From positions 1-6,431 of the forward strand of contig PSRH01000189.1 of assembly GCA_003175915.1 (NCBI GenBank): 6,431 nucleotides of DNA. Reading direction: 5' to 3'. A model generated the notes under the pieces. The model was not told where the DNA came from. It made no database searches and saw only the letters and a program-made list of their open reading frames with translations. This document shows, piece by piece, positions 1-5,799 of the stretch; positions within the stretch are counted from its first letter, which is position 1, and each line of letters starts with the position of its first letter. A program made the translations under genes and the position numbers. Source of the stretch: Candidatus Melainabacteria bacterium. Its GTDB lineage: Bacteria > Cyanobacteriota > Vampirovibrionia > Obscuribacterales > Obscuribacteraceae.

Positions 1-504
1 GAGCTACTGGCAGACGAAGAGGTATCAGCCACGTTTTTTCTTATTGGCTCGCAAGCAGGCAAGTATCCTGAATTAGTTGAGAGTATTGCCGCTCATGGGC
101 ATGCGGTTGGCAGTCACTCTCTCAGTCACAAATTAATGCCGTTGTTAACCGCACGGGAGATTGAATCTGAAATACAGCGGGCCAATATCATCTTCCATGA
201 GTTGTTAGGCGAAACACCGAAGTTATTTCGCCCCCCATATGGTGTGCTCGATCAGCGAGCCGCACAATACCTTGGCGAGTTGGGGATGAAGATTGTCTAT
301 TGGGGAGCTGTACCCGAGGATTGGGCCCAAATAGGAGCCGAGCGCGTCACTCGAAAGGTTTTGCGTAAACTGACGGATGGTACTATTGTGGTGCTACACG
401 AACAAAGCCGCATAGCGGATCAAACTCTTGCCGCCACAAAGCAAATTATTCGTGCTGGTAAGCAACAAGGATTCACTTTCAAAGCCTTAACAACGCTGTG
501 TTAG
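1..504 (+). CDS. Polysaccharide deacetylase (NodB domain, carbohydrate esterase 4), 5' end missing
   Basis: The reading frame is open from the window edge and gives 167 residues up to TAG. It is the C-terminal part of a NodB/CE4 domain, a family of metal-dependent enzymes that remove N- or O-acetyl groups from peptidoglycan, chitin-like glycans or exopolysaccharide. Visible motifs, numbered from the first residue in the window, are: TFFLIG at 11-16, the strand usually just after motif 1; the metal-binding HSLSH at 39-43 (motif 2, HSxxH); RPPYG at 77-81 (motif 3); DW at 107-108 (motif 4); and VVLHE at 130-134 (motif 5, histidine 133). Motif 1, with the catalytic aspartate, and any signal peptide or membrane anchor lie upstream and cannot be judged. 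All visible catalytic elements are intact, so the enzyme is probably active. The methionine at 136 is internal, since motif 2 lies before it. The gene overlaps the acyltransferase start by 7 nt. The substrate is not determinable. Confidence 0.93.
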   Translation, partial: ELLADEEVSATFFLIGSQAGKYPELVESIAAHGHAVGSHSLSHKLMPLLTAREIESEIQRANIIFHELLGETPKLFRPPYGVLDQRAAQYLGELGMKIVYWGAVPEDWAQIGAERVTRKVLRKLTDGTIVVLHEQSRIADQTLAATKQIIRAGKQQGFTFKALTTLC

Positions 505-1751
505 ATTTCCGACCACCAATAGACAGTCCGGCATTACTCAGTTGCGTCAAGCTGGGACTGCCGCTATATATGAAATTCAACCTGCATGACACTCGGGTGG
601 AGCCGGTCGAGGGTGCCACAGAGCGTTTCAAAGCTCTTAGGGGCAAGCGCGGGATGATCTGTCCCAATCATTCCAATCGGCATGATCCGCAGGTAATGTT
701 TGCCTTTTCCCGAATTGTCAAGGAAGACTTCAATTATATAGCTGCTCGCGAAGTATTTGACTGGGACAATGGCCGGAACGGTTGGTGGATTCAAAGGATG
801 GGGGCGTATTCAGTGGTGCGGGGCGCAGCCGATCGCGAATCGTTCAAGATGACGCGCAAGATCCTCGCTGAAGGCAAAAAGAAATTGGTCCTATTTCCAG
901 AAGGAGAAATCTCACGCCAGAATGACACGCTCATGGCGCTGGAATCCGGAGCTGCACAGCTCTGTTTTTGGGCAGTAGAGGAGCTGAACAAAGGCAACGC
1001 TAATGGCAATATCGAACCTATATTCTTGCTGCCGATGGCACTCAAATATACGTTCACGAAAGATGTCAGGCCGGCACTGAGAAGAAAAGTGTCCGTCATC
1101 GAAGAAAGACTTGGTTTGAAACCGTCTGAGAACACACCCATCAGAGAGAGAATTCGCGTCATTGGACAGTCTTTACTTGCTACTCTCGAACACGAGTACA
1201 ACTACAACAATAAAGATGGTCAAATTCCGAGCGAGAGAATAATGCGCTTACGCCAGCACATTCTCAAAAGCGCCGCCGAGCAACTTCATATCAAATTGCC
1301 TGAGAACAATAGAGAACTTGAGTCGGTGCGTATAATCAGAAATACCCTCGATGACTTCATCTATTCTGATGAAATACCAAAATCGGAATATCAACGAAAG
1401 ATTCATGATGAAAAGGCGGCTGTAATCAGGGGTTTTTATCGCGACCTGGAACGGGTCGTCAATTTCATCGCCATTTACGATACTTATCTCGACGAGCAAA
1501 ACACACAAGAGCGATTCGCGGATATTTTGGATCGTCTCGAAACAGAAGTGATTGGCGGAGAGCCATCATTTACCGGTCCGCGTCGGGTGCTGCTTGATGT
1601 TGGTCAGGCAATCAATATGTCTGATCGCTATGCCGACTATAAGAAAGATAAGCGAGCGATACTCGCTAAAACAATGGAAGAAGTGAGTGGTCAGCTTACA
1701 AGTATGCTTAAACAACTGGAGCAAATGCGCACGCCGATTCTAGTAACTTAG
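498..1751 (+). CDS. 1-acyl-glycerol-3-phosphate acyltransferase-like protein (PlsC family) with long C-terminal region
   Basis: A 417-residue protein whose N-terminal half is a PlsC-type glycerolipid acyltransferase, a family that moves an acyl chain from acyl-CoA or acyl-ACP to a lysophospholipid or similar acceptor at the inner membrane. Visible motifs: NHSNRHD with the catalytic HX4D pair H58 and D63 (block I); VRGAADRESF at 108-117 (block II-like); FPEGE at 133-137 (block III); and a proline-containing PIFLLP strand near 174-179 (block IV). From about 190 to 417 the protein is charged and looks alpha-helical, with no domain I recognise. The usual family length is about 200-270, so this is an extension. 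The GTG start at 498 was chosen because the segment PALLSCVKLGLPLYMKF before the next methionine (residue 25, ATG at 570) looks like the normal lead-in to the fold, and a stop at 459 leaves no ATG upstream. No clear SD precedes it; the 7-nt overlap with the deacetylase suggests translational coupling. Acceptor unknown. Confidence 0.88.
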   Translation: MLDFRPPIDSPALLSCVKLGLPLYMKFNLHDTRVEPVEGATERFKALRGKRGMICPNHSNRHDPQVMFAFSRIVKEDFNYIAAREVFDWDNGRNGWWIQRMGAYSVVRGAADRESFKMTRKILAEGKKKLVLFPEGEISRQNDTLMALESGAAQLCFWAVEELNKGNANGNIEPIFLLPMALKYTFTKDVRPALRRKVSVIEERLGLKPSENTPIRERIRVIGQSLLATLEHEYNYNNKDGQIPSERIMRLRQHILKSAAEQLHIKLPENNRELESVRIIRNTLDDFIYSDEIPKSEYQRKIHDEKAAVIRGFYRDLERVVNFIAIYDTYLDEQNTQERFADILDRLETEVIGGEPSFTGPRRVLLDVGQAINMSDRYADYKKDKRAILAKTMEEVSGQLTSMLKQLEQMRTPILVT

Positions 1752-1770
1752 GGCGCAGACCACAAGCTCA

Positions 1771-1814
1771 TCCAGGAAGAACCCGCGCAACACCTGGTCG
1801 CGTTACCATTTTTT
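1771..1814 (+). terminator. Weak candidate terminator after the deacetylase/acyltransferase pair
   Basis: About 45 nt after the acyltransferase stop, a TGGT/ACCA stem (1795-1798 with 1805-1808, 6-nt loop) runs directly into six T residues at 1809-1814. An alternative longer-range stem pairs CCAGG at 1772-1776 with CCTGG at 1793-1797. The stems are short, so efficiency would be modest. It is called because the T-run immediately follows a hairpin in the right place. Confidence 0.3.
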
Positions 1815-1857
1815 CCTGCCGAGCAATTTTCAAGAGATGCTCGCTTTCCTCAGTATT

Positions 1858-1866
1858 TGTCATAAT
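1858..1866 (+). promoter_or_regulatory. Extended -10 promoter candidate for the exported Lys/Ser/Ala-rich protein
   Basis: TGT followed by CATAAT matches the TGn extended -10 form, with five of six -10 bases as in TATAAT. No convincing -35 box lies 16-18 nt upstream, which is tolerable for extended -10 promoters. Transcription would start near 1873 and give a leader of roughly 27 nt that includes the GGAG ribosome binding site at 1888-1891. Recognised by eye only. Confidence 0.4.
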
Positions 1867-1899
1867 TCTGGTAGAGGCCACCCTTACGGAGAAGTTCTC

Positions 1900-2487
1900 A
1901 TGAACATGAAGAGGTTCGGTGCATTACTAACTAGTTTGCTCGCTGCGCAAATCTTGTTCGCTGCACCATCGTTTGCAAAGGATACCCAGGCGTCGGGTAC
2001 GACAGAAGTTAAGGGCTATACGAAAAAAGACGGAACGGTAGTGAAGGGATATAGCCGCAAGAAGTCGGCAAGTTCCGATACTTCGGCCGCCGATTCCTCC
2101 AAGAGCGCTGCCGAAAGCAAGTCGGCAAAATCTGCCGATACCAGTGCGACGGAAATCAAGACCAGTAAGCGCAAGAAGTCGGCAAAGACAGAGAGCACAC
2201 CAGAAGCAACGAGCTCAACAACAGGGGCTGGCGCACCGTCTGAAAACACTCAACCAGCACCAAAACGACATAAAAAATCAGCCAGCACGTCGACTCCTGA
2301 AGCTACCGCTCCGGCAACGACACCGGCGCCAGCAGCCGAAAAAACTTCGACCAAATCCAAAGCTGAAAGCAAAGCGCCTGCTGATGAATCAGATGTAGTG
2401 CACGTCAAAGGTTACACGCGTAAGGACGGCACGGTCGTGCAAGGATACACGCGCAGAAAACCGCACAAGAAAACAGACGGACAATAA
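1900..2487 (+). CDS. Exported basic low-complexity protein with paired VKGYTxKDGTVVxGY motifs
   Basis: A 195-residue protein of unknown function. The start at 1900 is set by GGAG at 1888-1891, 8 nt upstream, and because it gives a normal signal peptide: MNMKR, a hydrophobic core to about residue 22, then PSFA with probable cleavage after A26 and no lipobox cysteine. The frame stays open upstream to an ATG at 1837, but that would bury the signal peptide behind 21 extra residues. The mature protein has VKGYTKKDGTVVKGYSRKK at 37-55 and VKGYTRKDGTVVQGYTRRK at 169-187, 15 of 19 residues identical. Between them lies a Lys/Ser/Ala/Thr/Pro-rich, probably disordered linker with repeated KKSA/KSA units. 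It has no cysteines in the mature part and no predicted fold. VxGYTRKDGT motifs recur in small exported bacterial proteins whose role I do not know. The strong positive charge suggests binding to polyanions such as cell-wall polymers or nucleic acid, which is inference only. It appears to be a stand-alone gene with its own promoter. Confidence 0.82.
   Translation: MNMKRFGALLTSLLAAQILFAAPSFAKDTQASGTTEVKGYTKKDGTVVKGYSRKKSASSDTSAADSSKSAAESKSAKSADTSATEIKTSKRKKSAKTESTPEATSSTTGAGAPSENTQPAPKRHKKSASTSTPEATAPATTPAPAAEKTSTKSKAESKAPADESDVVHVKGYTRKDGTVVQGYTRRKPHKKTDGQ
2008..2064 (+). repeat. Copy 1 of the 19-residue VKGYT motif
   Basis: Encodes residues 37-55 of the exported protein, just after the signal peptide. 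It matches copy 2 at 15 of 19 residues, yet 9 of those 15 shared residues use different synonymous codons. The similarity is therefore kept at the protein level and is not a recent DNA duplication. Confidence 0.8.
2056..2185 (+). repeat. Decayed 57-nt-period direct repeats inside the linker
   Basis: The 16-mer CGCAAGAAGTCGGCAA occurs exactly at 2056-2071 and 2170-2185, and its last ten bases (AAGTCGGCAA) also occur at 2119-2128. The three ten-base copies begin at 2062, 2119 and 2176, spaced exactly 57 nt (19 codons) apart. At protein level they give KSA at residues 55, 74 and 93, and the first two units continue as KSASSDTSA and KSAKSADTSA. This looks like a tandem duplication that has since diverged. 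Confidence 0.6.
2404..2460 (+). repeat. Copy 2 of the 19-residue VKGYT motif
   Basis: Encodes residues 169-187, close to the C-terminus of the exported protein. The four differences from copy 1 are K42/R174, K49/Q181, S52/T184 and K54/R186; three are conservative and positive charge is largely retained. Confidence 0.8.
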
Positions 2488-2500
2488 TTCGTCTTTTTTT
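2475..2500 (+). terminator. Candidate Rho-independent terminator of the exported protein gene
   Basis: AGACG at 2475-2479 pairs with CGTCT at 2490-2494, with a 10-nt loop that contains the stop codon (2485-2487). A run of seven T (2494-2500) starts at the last base of the stem. The 5-bp stem is short and the overlap with the coding region is unusual, so strength is uncertain. A second bulged hairpin downstream (2515-2550, followed by CGG and five T) could act as a backup. Confidence 0.4.
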
Positions 2501-2833
2501 CTTTCGATAATTGCAAAGCGCTGTCTGCGCTATGGCTGAGGCAGAGCTTTCGGTTTTTACTGATCATCCCAATGCGAACTCTGCCGTGCCTGTCGCTGTT
2601 GGGCGGCTTTGCATTGATCATCGGTAGTCATGAGCACCTCTATCGTTTCATCTTTGATTCTCATATTTGTACGTCTTGCGAAATTGGCTGTTCTAGTGCG
2701 CTGTAGGCCGCAAGAATATTTTGTGGATAGCTCGATGCTATTTCTAATCTAAGCACTCCATGTCGAAAGGTACCGCAGTGATATCATGAAACTGTTGACC
2801 TTTCACTTATAGTCAAGTTGAGGAGGTAGCTGT
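2488..2833. other. 346-nt intergenic region with imperfect hairpins and no convincing gene
   Basis: The stretch between the exported protein and the BON gene has no credible coding sequence. It contains three fold-back segments: (1) AAAGC 2515-2519 plus TCTGC 2524-2528 against GCAGA 2541-2545 plus GCTTT 2546-2550; (2) TGATC 2561-2565 plus AATGC 2571-2575 against GCATT 2611-2615 plus GATCA 2616-2620; (3) nested inside the second, GCCG 2583-2586 against CGGC 2604-2607. TGATCATC is also directly repeated at 2561-2568 and 2615-2622. Possible promoter elements for the BON gene are weak: TTGTGG (2721-2726) with TAATCT (2745-2750) at 18-nt spacing, or a lone TATAGT at 2808-2813. TTGACC at 2795-2800 has no suitably spaced -10. 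Confidence 0.5.
2821..2827 (+). promoter_or_regulatory. Strong Shine-Dalgarno for the BON gene
   Basis: AGGAGGT, a near-perfect complement to the 16S rRNA 3' end, lies 7 nt (counted from the last G of AGGAGG) before the ATG at 2834. It is the best ribosome binding site in the window and fixes the start of the BON protein. It suggests high translation once the mRNA is made. Confidence 0.85.
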
Positions 2834-3166
2834 ATGGGTTGGCTCGAAAGAATATTCGGACATGCTTCGGCACCGTCGGCGACACCAACGGCAACTGCAA
2901 CTGCGCAGGGCACCATTCCGCCGGAACGGATGGGAATAAATGGTGAATATGATCAAAGTGGTTTGGCAAAGCGAGTTGCCAAAGCGTTTGATGATGACCC
3001 AGGATTAGACGATATATCGACCCTCTGGGTTGCTCAGACAGGAACGACCGTGGTACTGAAAGGGAAAGTCCCCAGTCAGGACATCTTGAAAAAGATGGTG
3101 ACTGTCGCTAAAGCGGTTAAGGGAGCTGCGGCTGTTGACACAACCAACGTTACAATTGGTTCTTGA
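2834..3166 (+). CDS. Small single-BON-domain protein
   Basis: A 110-residue protein. Residues about 1-10 (MGWLERIFGH) could form a short amphipathic helix. Residues 11-30 are an Ala/Thr/Pro-rich spacer. Residues about 43-108 match a BON domain: an N-terminal helix (GLAKRVAKAF), an acidic turn (DDDPGLDD), a strand, the conserved VVLKGKVPS turn at 73-81, the helix QDILKKMVTVAKAVKG at 82-97 with its conserved glycine, then a final strand ending VDTTNVTI. BON domains occur in OsmY, in BON-LysM proteins, in secretins and in mechanosensitive channels, and are associated with membrane or phospholipid contact, often under osmotic or envelope stress. There is no signal peptide or LysM domain, so unlike periplasmic OsmY this protein is likely cytoplasmic, perhaps held at the membrane by the N-terminal helix (inference). 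The start is fixed by the SD at 2821-2827. It is convergent with the ABC operon and has no obvious operon partner. Confidence 0.85.
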   Translation: MGWLERIFGHASAPSATPTATATAQGTIPPERMGINGEYDQSGLAKRVAKAFDDDPGLDDISTLWVAQTGTTVVLKGKVPSQDILKKMVTVAKAVKGAAAVDTTNVTIGS

Positions 3167-3174
3167 GCACTGAA

Positions 3175-3223
3175 ATCAGCCTCAACTCAGAGACCGAATT
3201 TGGCTGCCTGCACTTGAGGTGAT
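3175..3223. other. Bulged 10-bp stem-loop between convergent genes
   Basis: ATCA (3175-3178) plus CCTCAA (3180-3185), with G3179 bulged, pairs with TTGAGG (3214-3219) plus TGAT (3220-3223). The 28-nt loop may itself fold (CAG 3188-3190 with CTG 3208-3210). It begins 8 nt after the BON stop. There is no T-run on either side, so it is not a canonical intrinsic terminator; it could stabilise an mRNA 3' end or slow polymerase between converging transcripts. Confidence 0.45.
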
Positions 3224-3236
3224 CGCTTAATTGGCG

Positions 3237-3254
3237 CGCATCGATTCTGATGCG
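3237..3254. other. Compact 6-bp hairpin just past the permease stop
   Basis: CGCATC (3237-3242) pairs exactly with GATGCG (3249-3254) around a 6-nt loop, 5 nt downstream of the permease stop codon on the minus strand. The position suits a transcript-end structure for the ABC operon, but no T-run follows in the minus direction. Called as a structure only. Confidence 0.4.
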
Positions 3255-3259
3255 TCTTG

Positions 3260-4207
3260 TTAGGCGGCCGCACCTTTGGGGCGCAGTTTTTCGTCGAGAA
3301 TTGCGCCGAGCAGAAGAGCGCCGCCGATTACGATAAATTCCAATTCCGAAGGTATGCCCCACATGTTCGTAAGGTTGGGCAATATCCACATTATTGCTGT
3401 TCCTATGATAATACCGGCAACGGTGCCCTCGCCCCCTCTCAAGCTACATCCCCCAAGGACAGCACCGGCAATGGCGTAGAGCTCAAGGAAGAATCCATCC
3501 GACGAGGGTGTAACGGCATCATTCTTCATCAAAAAGAGTATGCCGAAGAGCGCAGCGGCAATCGAACAAATTACATAGGTCAGGATTTTATAGGCGTCAA
3601 TTGAAATGCCCGAATAGCGCGCCGCTTTTTCGTTGCCGCCGATGGCTTGTAGATAACGGCCGTAGACGCTCAAGTGCAGAAATACTGAAGCAACACCCGC
3701 CAGGATCAAAAAGATAACCAGGAATCTCGGCAAACCGAAGATATCACCGTCATACAAGCAGTGCCTTAGATCAGCAAACTGATTTTGCAAACCCTTGGAC
3801 ATGTTTCCCGAGATAGTTCTGGCAACGCCACGGTAGATGAAGAGACCACACAATGTGACCATAAAGGCCGGCAAATTTATTTTCGTAATGAACAGACCAT
3901 GAATTAAACCGAGAAAAGCGCCAGCAGCTAAGACCAAGGCAAGCACCAGGACAGGATTGCCACCATAGGCAGGATTGCCGAGCAGCATCGCCGTCCCAGT
4001 GGCAGCCAGCACCGCCACCGAACCGATGGAAAGATCAATTCCACCTGCGATGATCACAATCCCGGCTCCCAAACTGATTATGCCGTACTGCCCTATGCGT
4101 TCGGCCAGGTTGTAGTTGTTGAGCATCAAGCCTTCTGGAGGCACGGCGCGCCAGAGGGCTATGTATAAACACAAAAGAAATACCGTCAATCCAGCAAGCT
4201 TTCTCAT
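3260..4207 (-). CDS. Sugar ABC transporter permease, RbsC-like (CUT2 family)
   Basis: A 315-residue polytopic inner-membrane protein of the BPD_transp_2/RbsC family, about the usual length of 310-350. It forms the channel, probably as a homodimer since only one permease gene is present. Roughly 8-10 hydrophobic segments are visible, the first near 3-20. Family hallmarks in order: GGIDLSIGS at 55-63; NLPAFMVTL at 111-119 followed by YRG at 125-127; the cytoplasmic coupling loop RYLQAIGGNEKAARYSGI at 184-201, which contacts the ATPase; and ELYAIAGAVLGGCSLRGGEG at 242-261. The start is fixed by TAATG, where the ATG shares its A with the ATPase stop, and by GGAGGG (plus-strand 4219-4224), 11 nt upstream inside the ATPase gene. 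This implies translational coupling. It is the last gene of the operon. The transported sugar is not evident. Confidence 0.94.
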   Translation of the reverse strand: MRKLAGLTVFLLCLYIALWRAVPPEGLMLNNYNLAERIGQYGIISLGAGIVIIAGGIDLSIGSVAVLAATGTAMLLGNPAYGGNPVLVLALVLAAGAFLGLIHGLFITKINLPAFMVTLCGLFIYRGVARTISGNMSKGLQNQFADLRHCLYDGDIFGLPRFLVIFLILAGVASVFLHLSVYGRYLQAIGGNEKAARYSGISIDAYKILTYVICSIAAALFGILFLMKNDAVTPSSDGFFLELYAIAGAVLGGCSLRGGEGTVAGIIIGTAIMWILPNLTNMWGIPSELEFIVIGGALLLGAILDEKLRPKGAAA

Positions 4208-5751
4208 TAGCGCAAATGCCCTCCGGTCGACAGGTGCATGATCGCTTCCTCCGTCAATTGGATTTTTGAAAGTTCACCAGCTATAGAGCCCTGATGAAGA
4301 ACAATGACTCGATCACTCATGCCAAGAATCTCTTCTAGATCGCTTGAAATCATGAGAATGGCTACTCCCCGATCAGCTAGATCATGCATCAAGGCATAAA
4401 TCTCGCTCTTAGCACCGATATCAACGCCACGCGTCGGTTCATCAAAAATTAAAAGAGAAGGATTGCAAGCAAGCCACTTGGCCAAAACAATTTTCTGCTG
4501 ATTGCCGCCTGACAGCAACCCTACTACCTGTTTGATATTAGGCGTACGCACATTGAGTTCAGCACACATCTTTTCGGACAGTTGTCTCTCTCTTTTGAAT
4601 GATCTAAGTCCGCCGGTGCTAAGGCGCTTAAGCGAAGGCAAATTTATATTGGTAGCGACACTCGAAGAAAGAATCAGGCCTTCCGTGCGACGGTCTTCCG
4701 GAACCAGAATAGCGCCCGCTTTGATAGCGGCGCCGGTCGTACCGAAGGGCAGCTTCTTACCATTGAGAAGAACCTCACCGCCTAAGGGTCGCCGAATGCC
4801 AAATAGAACTTCCGCTAGTTCGGTTCTGCCGGCACCCATCAACCCTGATAATCCCACGATTTCACCCTGATTGACGACAAATTCGATAGGCTCGTGCCCA
4901 AGACCTGTGCGCAAATTCTTCACCTCTAGCACCGGTTGAACTTCCGTCCTGACACGCCGTTGATCTTGAAACAACTGCTTCAATTCTCGGCCGACCATCA
5001 TTTGAACCATCGTCTGATGATTGATCTCAGAGCGTTGCAATTCTCCTGAATTGGCACCATCTTTAAGGCCGACGACTCGATCAGCAATCAGTTCAACCTC
5101 TTTAAGCCGGTGAGAAATATAGACCACACTAACCCCAGATTGTTTCAGTTCCGAGATTATGTCGAAAAGCCGAAATGTCTCAGCACTGGTGAGACTAGAA
5201 GTCGGCTCATCCATGATCAGCACTTTTGCCTTCACCGACAATGCTCTGGCAATTTCGACGAGCTGGCGCTGGCCTAATGCTAATTGAGAAACACGAATGT
5301 TCGGAGCGCAGTCTAAGCCAACGCGTTTAAGAATTACCGCCGCCTTACTATAGTTTCGCTGATCGATCAGTCTCAAGGGACCAGCGTAAGTACGTTCTCG
5401 GCCCAGAAATATATTGCTTGCCACATCTAGATTTTCGACTAGATTGAGTTCTTGGTGAATGAGAACGATTCCCAGGCGTTCCGCATCCCTGACGTAGTTA
5501 AACAACACTTTCCGCCCATTGAAATAAACGTCCCCTGCATCCGGCCTTATAATTCCCGCAAGAATCTTCATGAGGGTGGATTTGCCAGCACCGTTCTCAC
5601 CGATCAAAGCCAGCACTTCAGCATTACTGAGGCGCAGATTCACTTGCGACAGGGCCTGTACGCCTGGGAATGCCTTGGAGATATCTCGCACCTCCAGTAT
5701 ATTTTGCTGGTCAGTCAGCCCGATCGATATGGGACTTCGTTCCGCCACCAT
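4207..5751 (-). CDS. Sugar ABC transporter ATP-binding protein, RbsA/MglA-like with two nucleotide-binding domains
   Basis: A 514-residue double ABC ATPase (usual length about 500) that powers uptake from the cytoplasmic face. NBD1 has Walker A GENGAGKST at 51-59, Q-loop Q100, signature LALGQRQ at 157-163, Walker B VLIMDEPT at 177-184 and H-loop H214. NBD2 has a degenerate Walker A GLMGAGRT at 303-310 with arginine 309 in place of lysine, signature LSGGNQQK at 413-420, Walker B LLIFDEPTRGVD at 433-444, and SSD at 469-471 where the H-loop histidine would be. Such asymmetry, with NBD2 less competent, is standard in RbsA, MglA and XylG, so it is no sign of decay. The start ATG has a modest AAGGG SD 9 nt upstream (plus-strand 5761-5765). 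The gene follows the binding-protein gene after 48 nt and overlaps the permease start by 1 nt. Family assignment is firm; the sugar is unknown. Confidence 0.95.
   Translation of the reverse strand: MVAERSPISIGLTDQQNILEVRDISKAFPGVQALSQVNLRLSNAEVLALIGENGAGKSTLMKILAGIIRPDAGDVYFNGRKVLFNYVRDAERLGIVLIHQELNLVENLDVASNIFLGRERTYAGPLRLIDQRNYSKAAVILKRVGLDCAPNIRVSQLALGQRQLVEIARALSVKAKVLIMDEPTSSLTSAETFRLFDIISELKQSGVSVVYISHRLKEVELIADRVVGLKDGANSGELQRSEINHQTMVQMMVGRELKQLFQDQRRVRTEVQPVLEVKNLRTGLGHEPIEFVVNQGEIVGLSGLMGAGRTELAEVLFGIRRPLGGEVLLNGKKLPFGTTGAAIKAGAILVPEDRRTEGLILSSSVATNINLPSLKRLSTGGLRSFKRERQLSEKMCAELNVRTPNIKQVVGLLSGGNQQKIVLAKWLACNPSLLIFDEPTRGVDIGAKSEIYALMHDLADRGVAILMISSDLEEILGMSDRVIVLHQGSIAGELSKIQLTEEAIMHLSTGGHLR
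4219..4224 (-). promoter_or_regulatory. Shine-Dalgarno for the permease, inside the ATPase gene
   Basis: On the minus strand this reads GGAGGG, 11 nt before the permease ATG. With the TAATG stop-start overlap at 4205-4209 it supports reinitiation or coupled translation of the permease. Confidence 0.65.
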
Positions 5752-5799
5752 AGTTAAACGCCCTTTTTGAAGCCTATCGAGAGAAACGGATCACGGTCA

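Noticed and set aside
303..310. Placeholder for the degenerate second Walker A of the ATPase as a possible inactivating mutation (protein residues 303-310)
   Set aside because: Replacement of the Walker A lysine in the second domain is normal in RbsA/MglA/XylG ATPases. The coordinates given here are residue numbers; the DNA lies near 4822-4845 on the minus strand.
791..1201. 136-codon minus-strand frame opposite the acyltransferase
   Set aside because: The plus strand carries the conserved acyltransferase blocks here; the minus frame has no motif and no RBS.
1837..1899. Longer start (ATG 1837) for the exported protein
   Set aside because: It would add 21 residues before a well-formed signal peptide. 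The SD at 1888-1891 and the extended -10 element at 1858-1866 both favour the ATG at 1900.
2144..2398. 84-codon plus-strand frame rich in Arg/Gln/Lys
   Set aside because: It is an alternate-frame reading of the Lys/Ser/Ala-rich linker of the exported protein, with no RBS; its composition follows from the repeat codons.
2630..2752. A 40-codon plus-strand frame (ATG to TAA) in the intergenic gap, hydrophobic at its start
   Set aside because: No Shine-Dalgarno precedes it, it has no recognisable motif, and a frame of this length is expected by chance.
2795..2813. TTGACC followed by TATAGT as a promoter for the BON gene
   Set aside because: The boxes are only 7 nt apart, far from the 16-18 nt needed for a sigma-70 promoter.
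3257..3604. 115-codon plus-strand frame opposite the permease gene
   Set aside because: It is antisense to a strongly conserved RbsC-type reading frame and has no protein-family features.
4502..4870. 122-codon plus-strand frame opposite the ATPase gene
   Set aside because: It is antisense to the conserved second nucleotide-binding domain; Pro/Ser/Arg-rich composition is typical of a shadow frame.
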